This document shows positions 55,278 through 63,987 of a stretch of DNA of 64,000 nucleotides, piece after piece. The DNA is from Bacteroidota bacterium (lineage in GTDB: Bacteria; Bacteroidota; Bacteroidia; AKYH767-A; 2013-40CM-41-45). Below the pieces are notes generated by a model, which ran no database searches, was not told the DNA's origin, and saw only the letters and a list, made by a program, of their open reading frames with translations. The DNA lies in NCBI GenBank assembly GCA_016708785.1, contig JADJFC010000002.1, positions 124,001 to 188,000 on the forward strand, written 5' to 3'. Numbering within the stretch: the first letter of the stretch is position 1; every line of letters begins with the position of its first letter. A program made the translations under genes and the position numbers.

Positions 55278-56471
55278 ATGAGGTACTATTTGTCCTGTAT
55301 AATTTTCTTTGTGTGTTCTGCTTTATTTGCTCAGGACCCTGTAAAAAGTTTAGTTGATAAATTAGCAGACTCTTATTTGGAAAATGGGAATGGTGCATTG
55401 GTAATTGGTGTTAAAACTAATGGAGTTAGTCGCATTTATTATTATGGAAAAAAAGCATCTGACAAAAATGTTCTTCCGGACAGTTCCGATATCTTTGAAA
55501 TTGGAGGCATCACTGAAACTTTTACGAGCATTGTTTTGGCAGATAAAGCAATGAAAGGTGAAATGAGAATTGATGGCAGATTACAGGACTATCTGGATGC
55601 AAACGTACCGGCTGTAGTTTATCAGCCATTTATTTGTCAGCCTGTTGATCTTGGCGCCGATCCTGATTATAATTCCGGTGATGATTATTTGAGAGTAAAA
55701 TTTAAGCCTATCATGTGTTTGCCGGATTCATCATATGAACCACAGCCAGTTCTTCTTTGTTATCTGGCTTCGCACACAAGCGGTATACCTGATCTGCCAA
55801 ATAATCTGCACTCTAAAATTAGTGACCAGCCACTATCCAACTATTCAAAAGATGATCTCTATGCATTTTTAAAAGACTATCACATTGAAAACCCTATCGG
55901 CTTTGATTATAGGCACTCTCAATTAGGGATTGCTCTTTTGGGTCAGGCAATATCAGTGAGAATGCAAAAAGAGTATGAAACTATTTTAACTGAATGTATT
56001 CTTGATTCATTGGGAATGGGTTCAAGCACAATTTCTTTGTCGGATGAACAGAAGTTAAAATTGTTGCAGGGACATAACAAGAAAGGGGTTAAGGCAGCAG
56101 CTTCTTCTTTTAAAGCATTTGCTCCTGTTCTTGGATTACATTCAACTCCGGAAGATATGATGAAATTTCTATCAGCGAATATTTCAATCTCAAAGGATCA
56201 TATTTCTAATGTTCTTGATTATACTCATAATCCACGTTTGAAAGCCAAAGCAAATGATGATACAGAGATTGCTTTGGGATGGAAGATCAATTCTGTTAAT
56301 GATCAGGGAATGAAAATGGTTTGGCAAAGCGGTATGACAAATGGATTTGCTGCTTTCGTTGGCTTTGTTGAAACAAGCCATTTTGGAGTATTTGTACTTT
56401 CTTCAAAAGCGAAAAGTACAGATATTCTTGGAAGAGAACTAATCAAACAGATAGTGGCAAATTCGAATTGA
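55278..56471 (+). CDS. Serine beta-lactamase/DD-peptidase-like protein lacking its catalytic motif
   Basis: 397 residues, signal peptide MRYYLSCIIFFVCSALFAQ. The fold pattern of class C beta-lactamase-like serine hydrolases is followed: motif one context DSSDIFEIGGITETFTSIVLADKAMKGE, LLCYLASHTSGIPDLP, Tyr region DYRHSQLGIALLGQ, and late KMVWQSGMTNGFAAFVG. The SxxK tetrad is replaced by GITE (residues 77-80): Ser and Lys are lost, each by a single A-to-G change from AGC and AAA. The HxG-type motif reads WQSG. So hydrolysis is unlikely, and a binding or regulatory role is possible. It is divergent from the transpeptidase gene. Confidence 0.85.
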   Translation: MRYYLSCIIFFVCSALFAQDPVKSLVDKLADSYLENGNGALVIGVKTNGVSRIYYYGKKASDKNVLPDSSDIFEIGGITETFTSIVLADKAMKGEMRIDGRLQDYLDANVPAVVYQPFICQPVDLGADPDYNSGDDYLRVKFKPIMCLPDSSYEPQPVLLCYLASHTSGIPDLPNNLHSKISDQPLSNYSKDDLYAFLKDYHIENPIGFDYRHSQLGIALLGQAISVRMQKEYETILTECILDSLGMGSSTISLSDEQKLKLLQGHNKKGVKAAASSFKAFAPVLGLHSTPEDMMKFLSANISISKDHISNVLDYTHNPRLKAKANDDTEIALGWKINSVNDQGMKMVWQSGMTNGFAAFVGFVETSHFGVFVLSSKAKSTDILGRELIKQIVANSN

Positions 56472-56513
56472 ATAAATTATAATTTAGTATTAACAGGTAT
56501 TAATTTCTAAACA

Positions 56514-56984
56514 ATGGAAAAGTTACTAGCAACCGGTTCAGCTTATCTTTTAAAGCCCGGCAGAGATCAATTATGTAATGAGGTAAGTCAATGGAAATCC
56601 GAATTAGAATTTTATACTACGGAATTGTCCTTTTTTGAAAAACTTTTGGATAAGAATAACCATGTAATAATTAACCCCGGTGATTACAAGGAAATGGAAC
56701 AAGAATTTACAGAAGTTAATGGGCGCAAACGAAATCAACTAATACAATTGTTGAATGAAGTAACCAATCACGAGAAAAAAATATTGCAGGTAATTGAAAA
56801 TGACGAAGCTTCTGATTTGGAAGAAAGCACTTTGTTCAGCCATCATGAATTGCAAAATCAAATTGTCCAATTTGTTAGTGATTATAAAATCATGAAACAA
56901 AGAATATTTTTAGTAGTAGAAAAAAATGTATTGTTGACCAAGAAGGCAAGGGAAACTGTAAGATCCGGGAAAGTGGTTTTTTAA
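56514..56984 (+). CDS. Uncharacterised helical protein
   Basis: 156 residues, no signal peptide or membrane span. Mostly helical and charged, with heptad-like runs (VSQWKSELEFYTTELSFFEKLLDK, NGRKRNQLIQLLNEVTNHEKK), so a coiled coil is likely. No motif recognised. It lies 42 bp after the serine-hydrolase-like gene and upstream of a convergent eRF1-like gene and a universal stress protein; a stress link is only positional. Confidence 0.75.
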   Translation: MEKLLATGSAYLLKPGRDQLCNEVSQWKSELEFYTTELSFFEKLLDKNNHVIINPGDYKEMEQEFTEVNGRKRNQLIQLLNEVTNHEKKILQVIENDEASDLEESTLFSHHELQNQIVQFVSDYKIMKQRIFLVVEKNVLLTKKARETVRSGKVVF

Positions 56985-56995
56985 AACTAATAACT

Positions 56996-57069
56996 AATAA
57001 CGAAGGGCTATCGTAGGCAAATTATTTCCTGCGATAGCCCTTCGTTATTCTTCCCGATAGCTATCGGGA
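56996..57069. terminator. Bidirectional hairpin followed by the TCCCGATAGCTATCGGGA palindrome
   Basis: AATAACGAAGGGCTATCG (56996-57013) pairs perfectly with CGATAGCCCTTCGTTATT (57032-57049). Directly after it the 18-bp palindrome TCCCGATAGCTATCGGGA (57052-57069) matches the one at 11270-11287. The block lies between two convergent genes and can end both. Confidence 0.8.
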
Positions 57070-57080
57070 TTAGTTATTCG

Positions 57081-57518
57081 TTATTCACTTTTGTTCGTTT
57101 GTTCATTCTTGAAATATCCCTTCACATAAGCAGTCAGTTGGTTTTCTGTTAAATAATCGGTTTTTGCTAATGTTATTTTTCCGGGGAAATGTTTATGTTT
57201 TTCTATCACATAATTTGCAAATTCATCATGGGCCGTAGACGGGCCAAATAATAAAACTTCGTCAAAAGGAGTAATGGCTTTGTGCAAATCGTTGAAGTAG
57301 GCATGTAGTTCATTCGTTTCCTTATTTAGCTTGTGAACTTCATTATTGGTTGTACGGTAATTCCCTAATTTAATGCCATCACCTGATTCACCCGGAATTT
57401 TTTGATGCTTGCTCAAATTTGAAAACACTTCTTCTACTTTCCCGTCTTGCATAACCAACTTGGCGGATGCATGATCCATCCAAACTCCTAATTGTTTGAT
57501 TTGTTCTTTAGTTTTCAT
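57081..57518 (-). CDS. eRF1-like (baeRF/host-attachment-like) small protein
   Basis: 145 residues. The N-terminus (KQLGVWMDHASAKLVMQDGKVEEVF) and the C-terminal pattern (FDEVLLFGPSTAHDEFANYVIEK then TLAKTDYLTENQLTAYVKGYF) match short bacterial proteins related to eRF1 domains two and three, often called translational machinery or baeRF proteins. The GPSTAH segment is where archaeal/eukaryotic counterparts keep ligand-binding residues. Related genes often neighbour universal stress proteins, as here (57662). A ribosome-linked stress role is an inference. Confidence 0.65.
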   Translation of the reverse strand: MKTKEQIKQLGVWMDHASAKLVMQDGKVEEVFSNLSKHQKIPGESGDGIKLGNYRTTNNEVHKLNKETNELHAYFNDLHKAITPFDEVLLFGPSTAHDEFANYVIEKHKHFPGKITLAKTDYLTENQLTAYVKGYFKNEQTNKSE

Positions 57519-57661
57519 TTTGTGTTGTATTTGTATGTTACTCTAAATTATTGCTTTCATGGAATTCAGCTTTGATGCAAATCATGCAACTAGTTGATTG
57601 AAATCATGATTATTTACGTAATATATTTTGAACTTCGTTTGAGTATTAAAAAACTGATGAA

Positions 57662-58486
57662 ATGAAAATTCTTTGTCCGGTAGATTTTTCCGAAGAAGGC
57701 ATCAATGGGATGGAATATGCGTCTCGTTTGGCACAAAATCTAAACGCAACCTTAACCTTGGTTAATGTGCAAAAATTATCGATTGGTGAAGGTATGACCA
57801 TGTTTGCCGGTGGAGAAAGAGAATCTCACAAATTGGCAAGCGAAGCGAGCGATTTACTGGCTGATTATTGTAATGATATCCGGCTTACTTTTAATGTCGA
57901 AGCAGATTACATAGTTATGACATCCATGAATACTGTTGAGAATTGTATCAATGATGTTGGCCATGAATACAACCTGATAGTAATTGGCACAAATGGCGTA
58001 CAAGAGTTTTCATCTTTTTATCTGGGAACACATAGCTTTAGAGTTTCTAAGAATGCAAAAACACCTGTACTGATAGTACCTATTGATTCAACATTTAAAC
58101 CAATGCTTGAGGTAGTTTATGCAACGGATTACGATATGAATGATAATCAATTGTTACAGCATTTGCAATTTGTAATAAAAAATTTCAAAGCCAGATTAAA
58201 ATTAATACATGTCAGTGGTAAGGAAATTGCAGTTAGCGAAGAAGTGTTCAATTCGTTCAAACGCGAATTGGAGGACAAATTGAATGACAATCCAAGGATT
58301 TCTTTCAAACGTCTTGTTAGTGATCACATAATTGAAAAGCTGGAAGCAATAGTTGAAGGAAAGGATGTAGATATGTTAGTTGTTTGTTTTGAAAAACATT
58401 CTTTGCCTTACCGTTTAACACATCGAAACCTCATAAGGGAACTCACTTCTGATCCGAAGGTGCCTGTCCTTGTATTTCAGAAATAG
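57662..58486 (+). CDS. Universal stress protein, two UspA domains
   Basis: 274 residues with two tandem UspA-like domains. The first (residues 1-140) has MKILCPVDFSEEGINGMEYA and the ATP-loop-like GTNGVQEFSSFYLGTHSFRVSKNAKTPVLIVP. The second (145-274) has VVYATDYDMNDNQLLQHL and ends TSDPKVPVLVFQ, with the nucleotide loop less conserved. Usp proteins bind ATP or act by dimerising during starvation and low oxygen. It is 86 bp ahead of the OmpR-type regulator on the same strand. The gene divergently faces the eRF1-like gene. Confidence 0.9.
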   Translation: MKILCPVDFSEEGINGMEYASRLAQNLNATLTLVNVQKLSIGEGMTMFAGGERESHKLASEASDLLADYCNDIRLTFNVEADYIVMTSMNTVENCINDVGHEYNLIVIGTNGVQEFSSFYLGTHSFRVSKNAKTPVLIVPIDSTFKPMLEVVYATDYDMNDNQLLQHLQFVIKNFKARLKLIHVSGKEIAVSEEVFNSFKRELEDKLNDNPRISFKRLVSDHIIEKLEAIVEGKDVDMLVVCFEKHSLPYRLTHRNLIRELTSDPKVPVLVFQK

Positions 58487-58572
58487 ATGTTAAAGGACTT
58501 TGGTTTGAGTTTTTAGTGATTGATCATATTGATTTCTATTTTTTATCTTGTGGCCGATAATATAATGGCCTG

Positions 58573-59250
58573 ATGAAAATACTTTTGGTAGAGGATGAGC
58601 TTGAACTTTTGCACTCCATGAAAGATTACCTTTCAATGGAGGGTTTTGTTTGCGAGATTGCGCCCGATTATAGTACGGCCAGCCGGTTAATTGGTGCATA
58701 CGAATATGATTGTATCGTGATTGATATCACACTACCGGATAGAAGTGGTTTATTACTGATTGAAGAAATTAAAAAAATCAATACTGAAACAGGTGTCATT
58801 ATTGTTTCAGCGAAAAATTCGATTGATGACCGTGTATTTGGCCTTTCTCAAGGTTCCGACGACTATTTAACCAAGCCTTTTCACCTTTCTGAATTGAATG
58901 CACGACTAAAGGCGCTGATCAGAAGAAAATACTTTAAAGGTTCAGATGTTATTCATTGTGCATCTTTGATGATTGATTTATCAGCGAAAAAATTGTTTGT
59001 AAATAAGGTCGAAATTATATTGACACAAAAGGAGTATGAAATTCTTATCTATTTGATTTCGGGCAAAGAGAAGGTGTTTACCAAAGAAGCTATTGCTGAG
59101 CATTTATGGGGCGACAGTATCGATCAAGCCGATTCATTTGGGTTTATATATACTCATATCAAGAACCTAAGACGGAAAATTACTGATGCCGGGGGAGTTG
59201 ATCCTATTGTGACTGTTTATGGATTGGGTTATAAAATTGTATGCCAATGA
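58573..59250 (+). CDS. OmpR/PhoB-type response regulator
   Basis: 225 residues. Receiver domain: acidic pair in VEDELEL, phospho-acceptor Asp51 (CIVIDITLPDRSG), Thr/Ser (IIVSAKNS) and Lys (YLTKPFHLSELNARL). The C-terminal winged helix (LTQKEYEILIYLISGKEKVFTKEAIAEHLWG ... IYTHIKNLRRKI) binds DNA. The kinase gene starts within it (ATGA at 59247-59250). Downstream secreted PepSY/propeller protein is a plausible target or partner. Confidence 0.95.
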   Translation: MKILLVEDELELLHSMKDYLSMEGFVCEIAPDYSTASRLIGAYEYDCIVIDITLPDRSGLLLIEEIKKINTETGVIIVSAKNSIDDRVFGLSQGSDDYLTKPFHLSELNARLKALIRRKYFKGSDVIHCASLMIDLSAKKLFVNKVEIILTQKEYEILIYLISGKEKVFTKEAIAEHLWGDSIDQADSFGFIYTHIKNLRRKITDAGGVDPIVTVYGLGYKIVCQ

Positions 59251-60497
59251 AATTGTTAAACAGAGTTACTTTTTACTATCTGATAATATCATTGCTGGTA
59301 TTTTCATTTGGCGGTGTTTTCTTTTATTTAGTTTTTAGAAATGAGGTTTATGAGGAGTTAGACGAACAAATAAGAGATGAAAAGCGAAATCTTGAGCGAG
59401 CGTTGAGCGATAACGATTCATTGTACATGAATTTTAATGGGGTCAATTTGTTTATTGAAGCAATTTCAGTTGACAGCAAATTTAAAATGGAAAAGATGGA
59501 TACTTTGATCTTTCATCCTGTAGAAGGAGAATTGAATTTCCGGCAATGGCGATTCCCTGTATCAAATGAGAATAGAATTTATGCTGTTACTATCCGTAAA
59601 GCACTCATTGATGTTGAAGACCTGGCAGAACAAATAGCTTATGCAATGTTTTATGCATACTTAGCTTTTATTGGCATTGCAGTATTGCTGAATTTTATTT
59701 TGCTCAAGCAGATCTTTAACCCATTTTATATGACGCTCGGGAAATTAAAAAAGTATTCGCTGAATGCTTTAGTTCCGCTACAGTTTTCAAAAAGTAACAC
59801 AAAGGAATTTAATGAGTTGAATTCAGAACTAATGGAATTAAGCAATAGAATTATTTCTGATTATAAGAATATTAAAGAATTCAATCAAAATGCCTCCCAT
59901 GAGATTCAAACGCCATTGGCTATTATAAAAAATAAACTCGAACTTTTAATTCAAAGTACTGATCTAAACGAAAACGATGCCCAATTGATCATTTCTTGTT
60001 ATGAAGCTACACACCGTTTATCAAAGTTGGTTCAGTCTCTTCTTCTTTTAACTAAGATTGAAAATCATGAATTTGGAACATCAGAAGTGGTTGGCCTTTT
60101 TTCAATTTGTAGAAATTTGATAGAACAAATGAAAGAAGAGTTTGAGTTGAAAAATATAAAGATCGAATATAAAGAAATACATAATTTTACTTCTGTTATT
60201 CATCCCTTTCTTGCTGAAATTTTAATTAGAAATCTGCTTTCAAATGCATTGAAATTTACTGAGCAGGGTGGTGTCTTAAAAATAATTTCTACGAGTAACG
60301 AATTTTCTGTTTTTAACACCGGGAAACCTTTTCCATTTGAATCGGATATGATTTTCAAAAGATTTTTTTATGTCGGTAATTCTTCTGCTTCTCAAGGTAT
60401 AGGTCTTTCATTGGTAAAAAAAATTGCAGAGGCCTTTAATCTCAAAGTCGCATATTCATATGTTGATGGATTTCACCATTTTGCAATAAAAAGATAG
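59241..60497 (+). CDS. Sensor histidine kinase, HisKA type, paired with the OmpR-like regulator
   Basis: 418 residues; the start at 59241 is conventional, but Met3 at 59247 makes a standard ATGA overlap with the regulator's stop. First membrane span residues 7-31, a periplasmic domain (about 32-135), second span (136-160), HAMP-like linker, HisKA with His220 (NQNASHEIQTPLAIIKNKLELL), HATPase_c (N box EILIRNLLSNALKFTEQGG; GIGLSLVKKIAEAF). The periplasmic region is short (about 100 residues). It should phosphorylate Asp51 of the neighbour. Confidence 0.94.
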   Translation: MPMKLLNRVTFYYLIISLLVFSFGGVFFYLVFRNEVYEELDEQIRDEKRNLERALSDNDSLYMNFNGVNLFIEAISVDSKFKMEKMDTLIFHPVEGELNFRQWRFPVSNENRIYAVTIRKALIDVEDLAEQIAYAMFYAYLAFIGIAVLLNFILLKQIFNPFYMTLGKLKKYSLNALVPLQFSKSNTKEFNELNSELMELSNRIISDYKNIKEFNQNASHEIQTPLAIIKNKLELLIQSTDLNENDAQLIISCYEATHRLSKLVQSLLLLTKIENHEFGTSEVVGLFSICRNLIEQMKEEFELKNIKIEYKEIHNFTSVIHPFLAEILIRNLLSNALKFTEQGGVLKIISTSNEFSVFNTGKPFPFESDMIFKRFFYVGNSSASQGIGLSLVKKIAEAFNLKVAYSYVDGFHHFAIKR

Positions 60498-60589
60498 CTT
60501 CAAATTTGCTTCAAATTTGCCTGGTACTTTTGTCGAGTAACAACGAACCTGCAATTATAGATTGACGGTCGCGCAATTAAATCGAAGCC

Positions 60590-61818
60590 ATGGGCAAATT
60601 AGTTTTAGTCGGTATCTTATGCTTTTTTACATTCAGTATTATTGCTGAGAACATATTGTCGACAGATCCACCGCAAATTATTGCAAGTAAATTTAAAAAT
60701 CTCTATCCGAATGCTTCTGCTATACAATGGGAAATAGAGAAAGAAAACTTTGAAGCTGAATTTACTGTTGCCGGTAAGGAAATTGAAGCCTTGTTTTCTC
60801 CTTCCGGTGAGCTCATTTCAGAAGATAAAGAAATAGTGGTTGAGGAACTGCCAGGTAAAGTTATGAGTACATATAAAAAAAATTATTCAGCATTTAAAAT
60901 TACTCAGGCCTATTCCCTTAAATCAACGGAGTCAGTCCAATATAAACTGATAGCTGCATCTTCGCATGAGCGTATCCATCTTTGGATCGATGATTCAGGA
61001 AGCATTGTTTCAAAAAAGACATTTACTGCGGAAAAGAAGAAAATGCTGAAAGGGTCTACTTCCGGTGGCTTATCTTCAATTCTTGCTAAATGGGAATTAC
61101 CAACAATACTAAAAGAAATAAGTGGTATAGCCATGATTGACCAAAATAGAGTTGCTTGTGTTCAGGACGAAATGGGAATTGTGTTTATTTATGATTTGAA
61201 TAAAAAGGTAATAGTTGATTCAATTGGTTTTGGTAGTCCCGGTGACTATGAAGGAATAGCTATTGCTGGAAATGATATCTATGTTCTTCGAAGCGATGGT
61301 CAGCTTACATGTATTGAAAACTATTCAAAGTTGCCGAAGATCTCGAATTATATGCTAAGACTTTCTCAAAGTTCACAGAATTTTGAAGGGCTGTGTTTTG
61401 ATGCAAAATTGAACAGGTTGCTTATTGCTCCGCGAGTATTTGATAGCGCCGACCGAAATGTAAAAAATGTTTATGGCTTCGAATTGGATTCAAAAAAATT
61501 TTCTATAAGTCCCGTTTTAAGTTTAAAAATGAATGATGTAATTTATAATTCAATCGTCTCAAAAAAGAAGTATTGATCCCTTCAGGTATCATGGTGCATC
61601 CAACAAATGGACAGATCTATCTGACAGATGCAAGAAATAAATATGTTTTAATAGCCGATCAACATGGTAAGCCCATCAAGGTTGTTCGTTTAGATGCCAC
61701 TGTTTTTGCAAAAACTGAAGGAATTGCCATGGATATGGATGGCATGTTTTACCTTTCGAATGAAGGAAAAACCGGCCCTGCAACTATTGTTAAAGTATCT
61801 CCCGATAAATTGAATTAG
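60590..61818 (+). pseudogene. Secreted PepSY-like plus SdiA-regulated-like propeller protein, frameshifted
   Basis: A signal peptide (MGKLVLVGILCFFTFSIIA) is followed by a PepSY-like/BLIP-like repeat region (residues 25-150: FKNLYPNASAIQWEIEKENFEAEFTVAGKEIEALFSPSG and a second similar unit). Then comes the propeller (LKEISGIAMIDQNRVACVQDEMG, GSPGDYEGIAIAGNDIYVLRSDG) seen also at 37587. The frame ends SKKKY at 61574-61576; adding one A to the A6 run at 61561-61566 gives SKKEVLIPSGIMVHPTNGQIYLTDARN and continues to 61818. It is 92 bp after the kinase. PepSY-like proteins often lie with two-component systems in Bacteroidota; a periplasmic sensor partner is inferred. Confidence 0.82.
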
Positions 61819-61869
61819 TTGCAACGTATAGTGAGATTACGTAATTACCCGTCTTTAAAATAAGCTGAA

Positions 61870-62430
61870 ATGAGAGTACAATTTATTCTGATGTCTATAT
61901 TATTTTGCCAAACGTCTTATTCGCAAAGTAAAAAAGATGTTATAAAGGACAAGATCAAGTCTATAAAGGTTGTAACGACTGTTTATAAAAACGAAATCCA
62001 AACCCAAATTCCGGAGATCTTTGAACGCTATGCTCCTAATGGCGATGTTATTGAAAAAATTGAGTATGATAAAGAGGGAAAAGTGAAGTCGCACGAAGCT
62101 TTTGTTTATAATAAGAAAGGTGATGTTGCGGAGGAGCTAATATATGATGAAACGGCAAACTTGAAAAAGAAGAAGATCTCGACTTATGCTTCTGATGGTG
62201 TAAAGACAGAAGAGAACAGATTTGATGGGACCGGTAAATTATTGGAGCGGGAAACCTATACTTATAATGCTAATGGCGATAGAACTATTGAATTAACTTT
62301 TAATATAAAAGGGGAATTGATAAAGAAGGCATTTATTCTATATGATAAAAAGGGTCTTAAGACTGAAAAGAAAACAATGGACCCTAAAGATAAGTTGCTA
62401 GAGGTGAAAAAATATACGTATGAATTTTGA
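61870..62430 (+). CDS. Secreted YD/RHS-like repeat protein
   Basis: 186 residues. Signal peptide MRVQFILMSILFCQTSYSQ. The rest is a series of short beta-hairpin repeats of the form Y-x-x-x-G-x-x-x-(E/K) (ERYAPNGDVIEKIEYDKEGK, FVYNKKGDVAEELIYDETAN, TYASDGVKTEENRFDGTGK, TYNANGDRTIELTFNIKGE). These resemble RHS/YD or MORN-type repeats found in exported or wall-linked proteins. No catalytic residues. It follows the PepSY/propeller gene after 51 bp and may be in the same operon. Confidence 0.8.
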   Translation: MRVQFILMSILFCQTSYSQSKKDVIKDKIKSIKVVTTVYKNEIQTQIPEIFERYAPNGDVIEKIEYDKEGKVKSHEAFVYNKKGDVAEELIYDETANLKKKKISTYASDGVKTEENRFDGTGKLLERETYTYNANGDRTIELTFNIKGELIKKAFILYDKKGLKTEKKTMDPKDKLLEVKKYTYEF

Positions 62431-62607
62431 TGCTTTTACATTGATAAGTGAAAGGAATTTGTGATATATAATAAAATTATGGGTTGATTGACGAATGATT
62501 GTCATAGTTTAAGTCGTTTTGTACTCTGAGTTTCTTAAAGTTTGTTAAGAAGTAGCGCTATTGGTAAACAAAATATATCTTGCTACCAATAAATCCTTCA
62601 CAAACTC

Positions 62608-63987
62608 ATGATACAATCAATTCGCTCAGTGTTCACTGTGTTTATTATTGGATGCGCTCTCCAATTATCAGCAGCTGAAACAAAATTGCCGTCGAATTTC
62701 TTCTCTAAGAAATTACCGAACGGTCTCGAAGTTCTTGTTATAGAAGATGCTTCTGTACCTCTGGCAACAATAGAAATTTGCGTGCGTAACGGTAGTTACA
62801 CAGAACCACCGGAATTCAACGGCCTCTCACATCTGTATGAGCATATGTTTTTTAAGGCCAACAAGGATTACCCTTCACAGGAACAATTTTTAGCTCGTGT
62901 AAAAGAATTAGGCGTTGTTTTTAATGGTACTACCTCAAATGAACGGGTAAATTATTACGTGACCTTAGGAAACTATAATCTGAAGCCGGGTATGGAGTTT
63001 ATTAATTCTGCTATCCGTTACCCTTTGTTCAGTAAAGAAGAAATGAAAAAGGAAAACGTAGTTGTTGACGGCGAATTCCAGCGCAATTAATCAAATCCTG
63101 TTTTCTTTCTTGTTCAGGAACTTGGATATAAAATGTGGGGAGATCATTTTTGCAGAAAGAACCCAATTGGCGATCATTTTATCATACAGACCGCTACCCC
63201 GGAAAAAATGAAAGTGATCCAGAATAAATTCTATTTCCCCAATAATTCACTACTTTGTATTGCCGGAGATGTGAATCACGACGATGTATTTGCTCTGGCA
63301 GAAGGAATTTTTGGAAGCTGGCAGCCTACTACTACTGATCCGTTTAAAAGATGGCCAATTCCTGAAATGTATCCAATGGTCGGTCAAAATAACTTCATTG
63401 TGATCAATGAAAATGCAAAAGCGCCATTTATAGCTGCCGGTTTGCATGGACCTGATACAAGAAATGATCTCAAATCAACTTATGCAGCTGATGTCTTCTC
63501 TTTTATTTTAGGACAAACAAATTCTAAATTTCAGAAAGCTCTGGTAGAATCTGGTTTAGCATTTCAAATAAACGTTGGCTACCAAACATGCAAATATACC
63601 GGACCAATTCAGATCATCATGGTTCCTAATCCGGCGAAAATAAAAGAGTCTGTGAAAGTTTTACAAAGTCAAATGGATTTGTGGGATACTGATGATTATT
63701 TTACGGATGAACAACTTGAAACAGCAAAGAGTCAATTAGAAATCAGTGATGGCTTTGGGAAAGAAAAAACATCTGAATATATTCATACTATTACCTATTG
63801 GTGGTCGTCGGCAAGTGTTGATTATTACACGAACTATGTTGAAAATCTTAAAAAAGTAACTCGTCAGGATATTAAGGATTTTGTGAAAAAGTATATTAAG
63901 AATCAACCTTCAGCTTGGGGACTTTTAGTTAGTCCGGAAATGAAGGAGTCACTTAAAGTTGACGAAACAGTATTTGATCAAAAATAA
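62608..63987 (+). pseudogene. M16 zinc metallopeptidase interrupted by in-frame TAA
   Basis: 459 residues if read through. Signal peptide MIQSIRSVFTVFIIGCALQLSAA; an inverted zinc motif HLYEH (residues 75-79) sits in the usual M16 position with downstream Glu-rich helix. TAA at 63088-63090 follows GEFQRN; the same frame continues SNPVFFLVQELGYKMWG and the M16 C-terminal domain (residues about 175-459). GAA to TAA (one base) would remove the stop, matching family GEFQRxES. The stop falls between the two halves of the first domain pair. Truncation would destroy activity; an assembly error is more likely. Role: probable periplasmic peptide degradation. Confidence 0.88.

Noticed and set aside
15217..63090. 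Reassigned stop codons (TAA or TAG read as sense)
   Set aside because: All three stop codons end normal genes throughout the window, and most broken genes need frame repair, not read-through.
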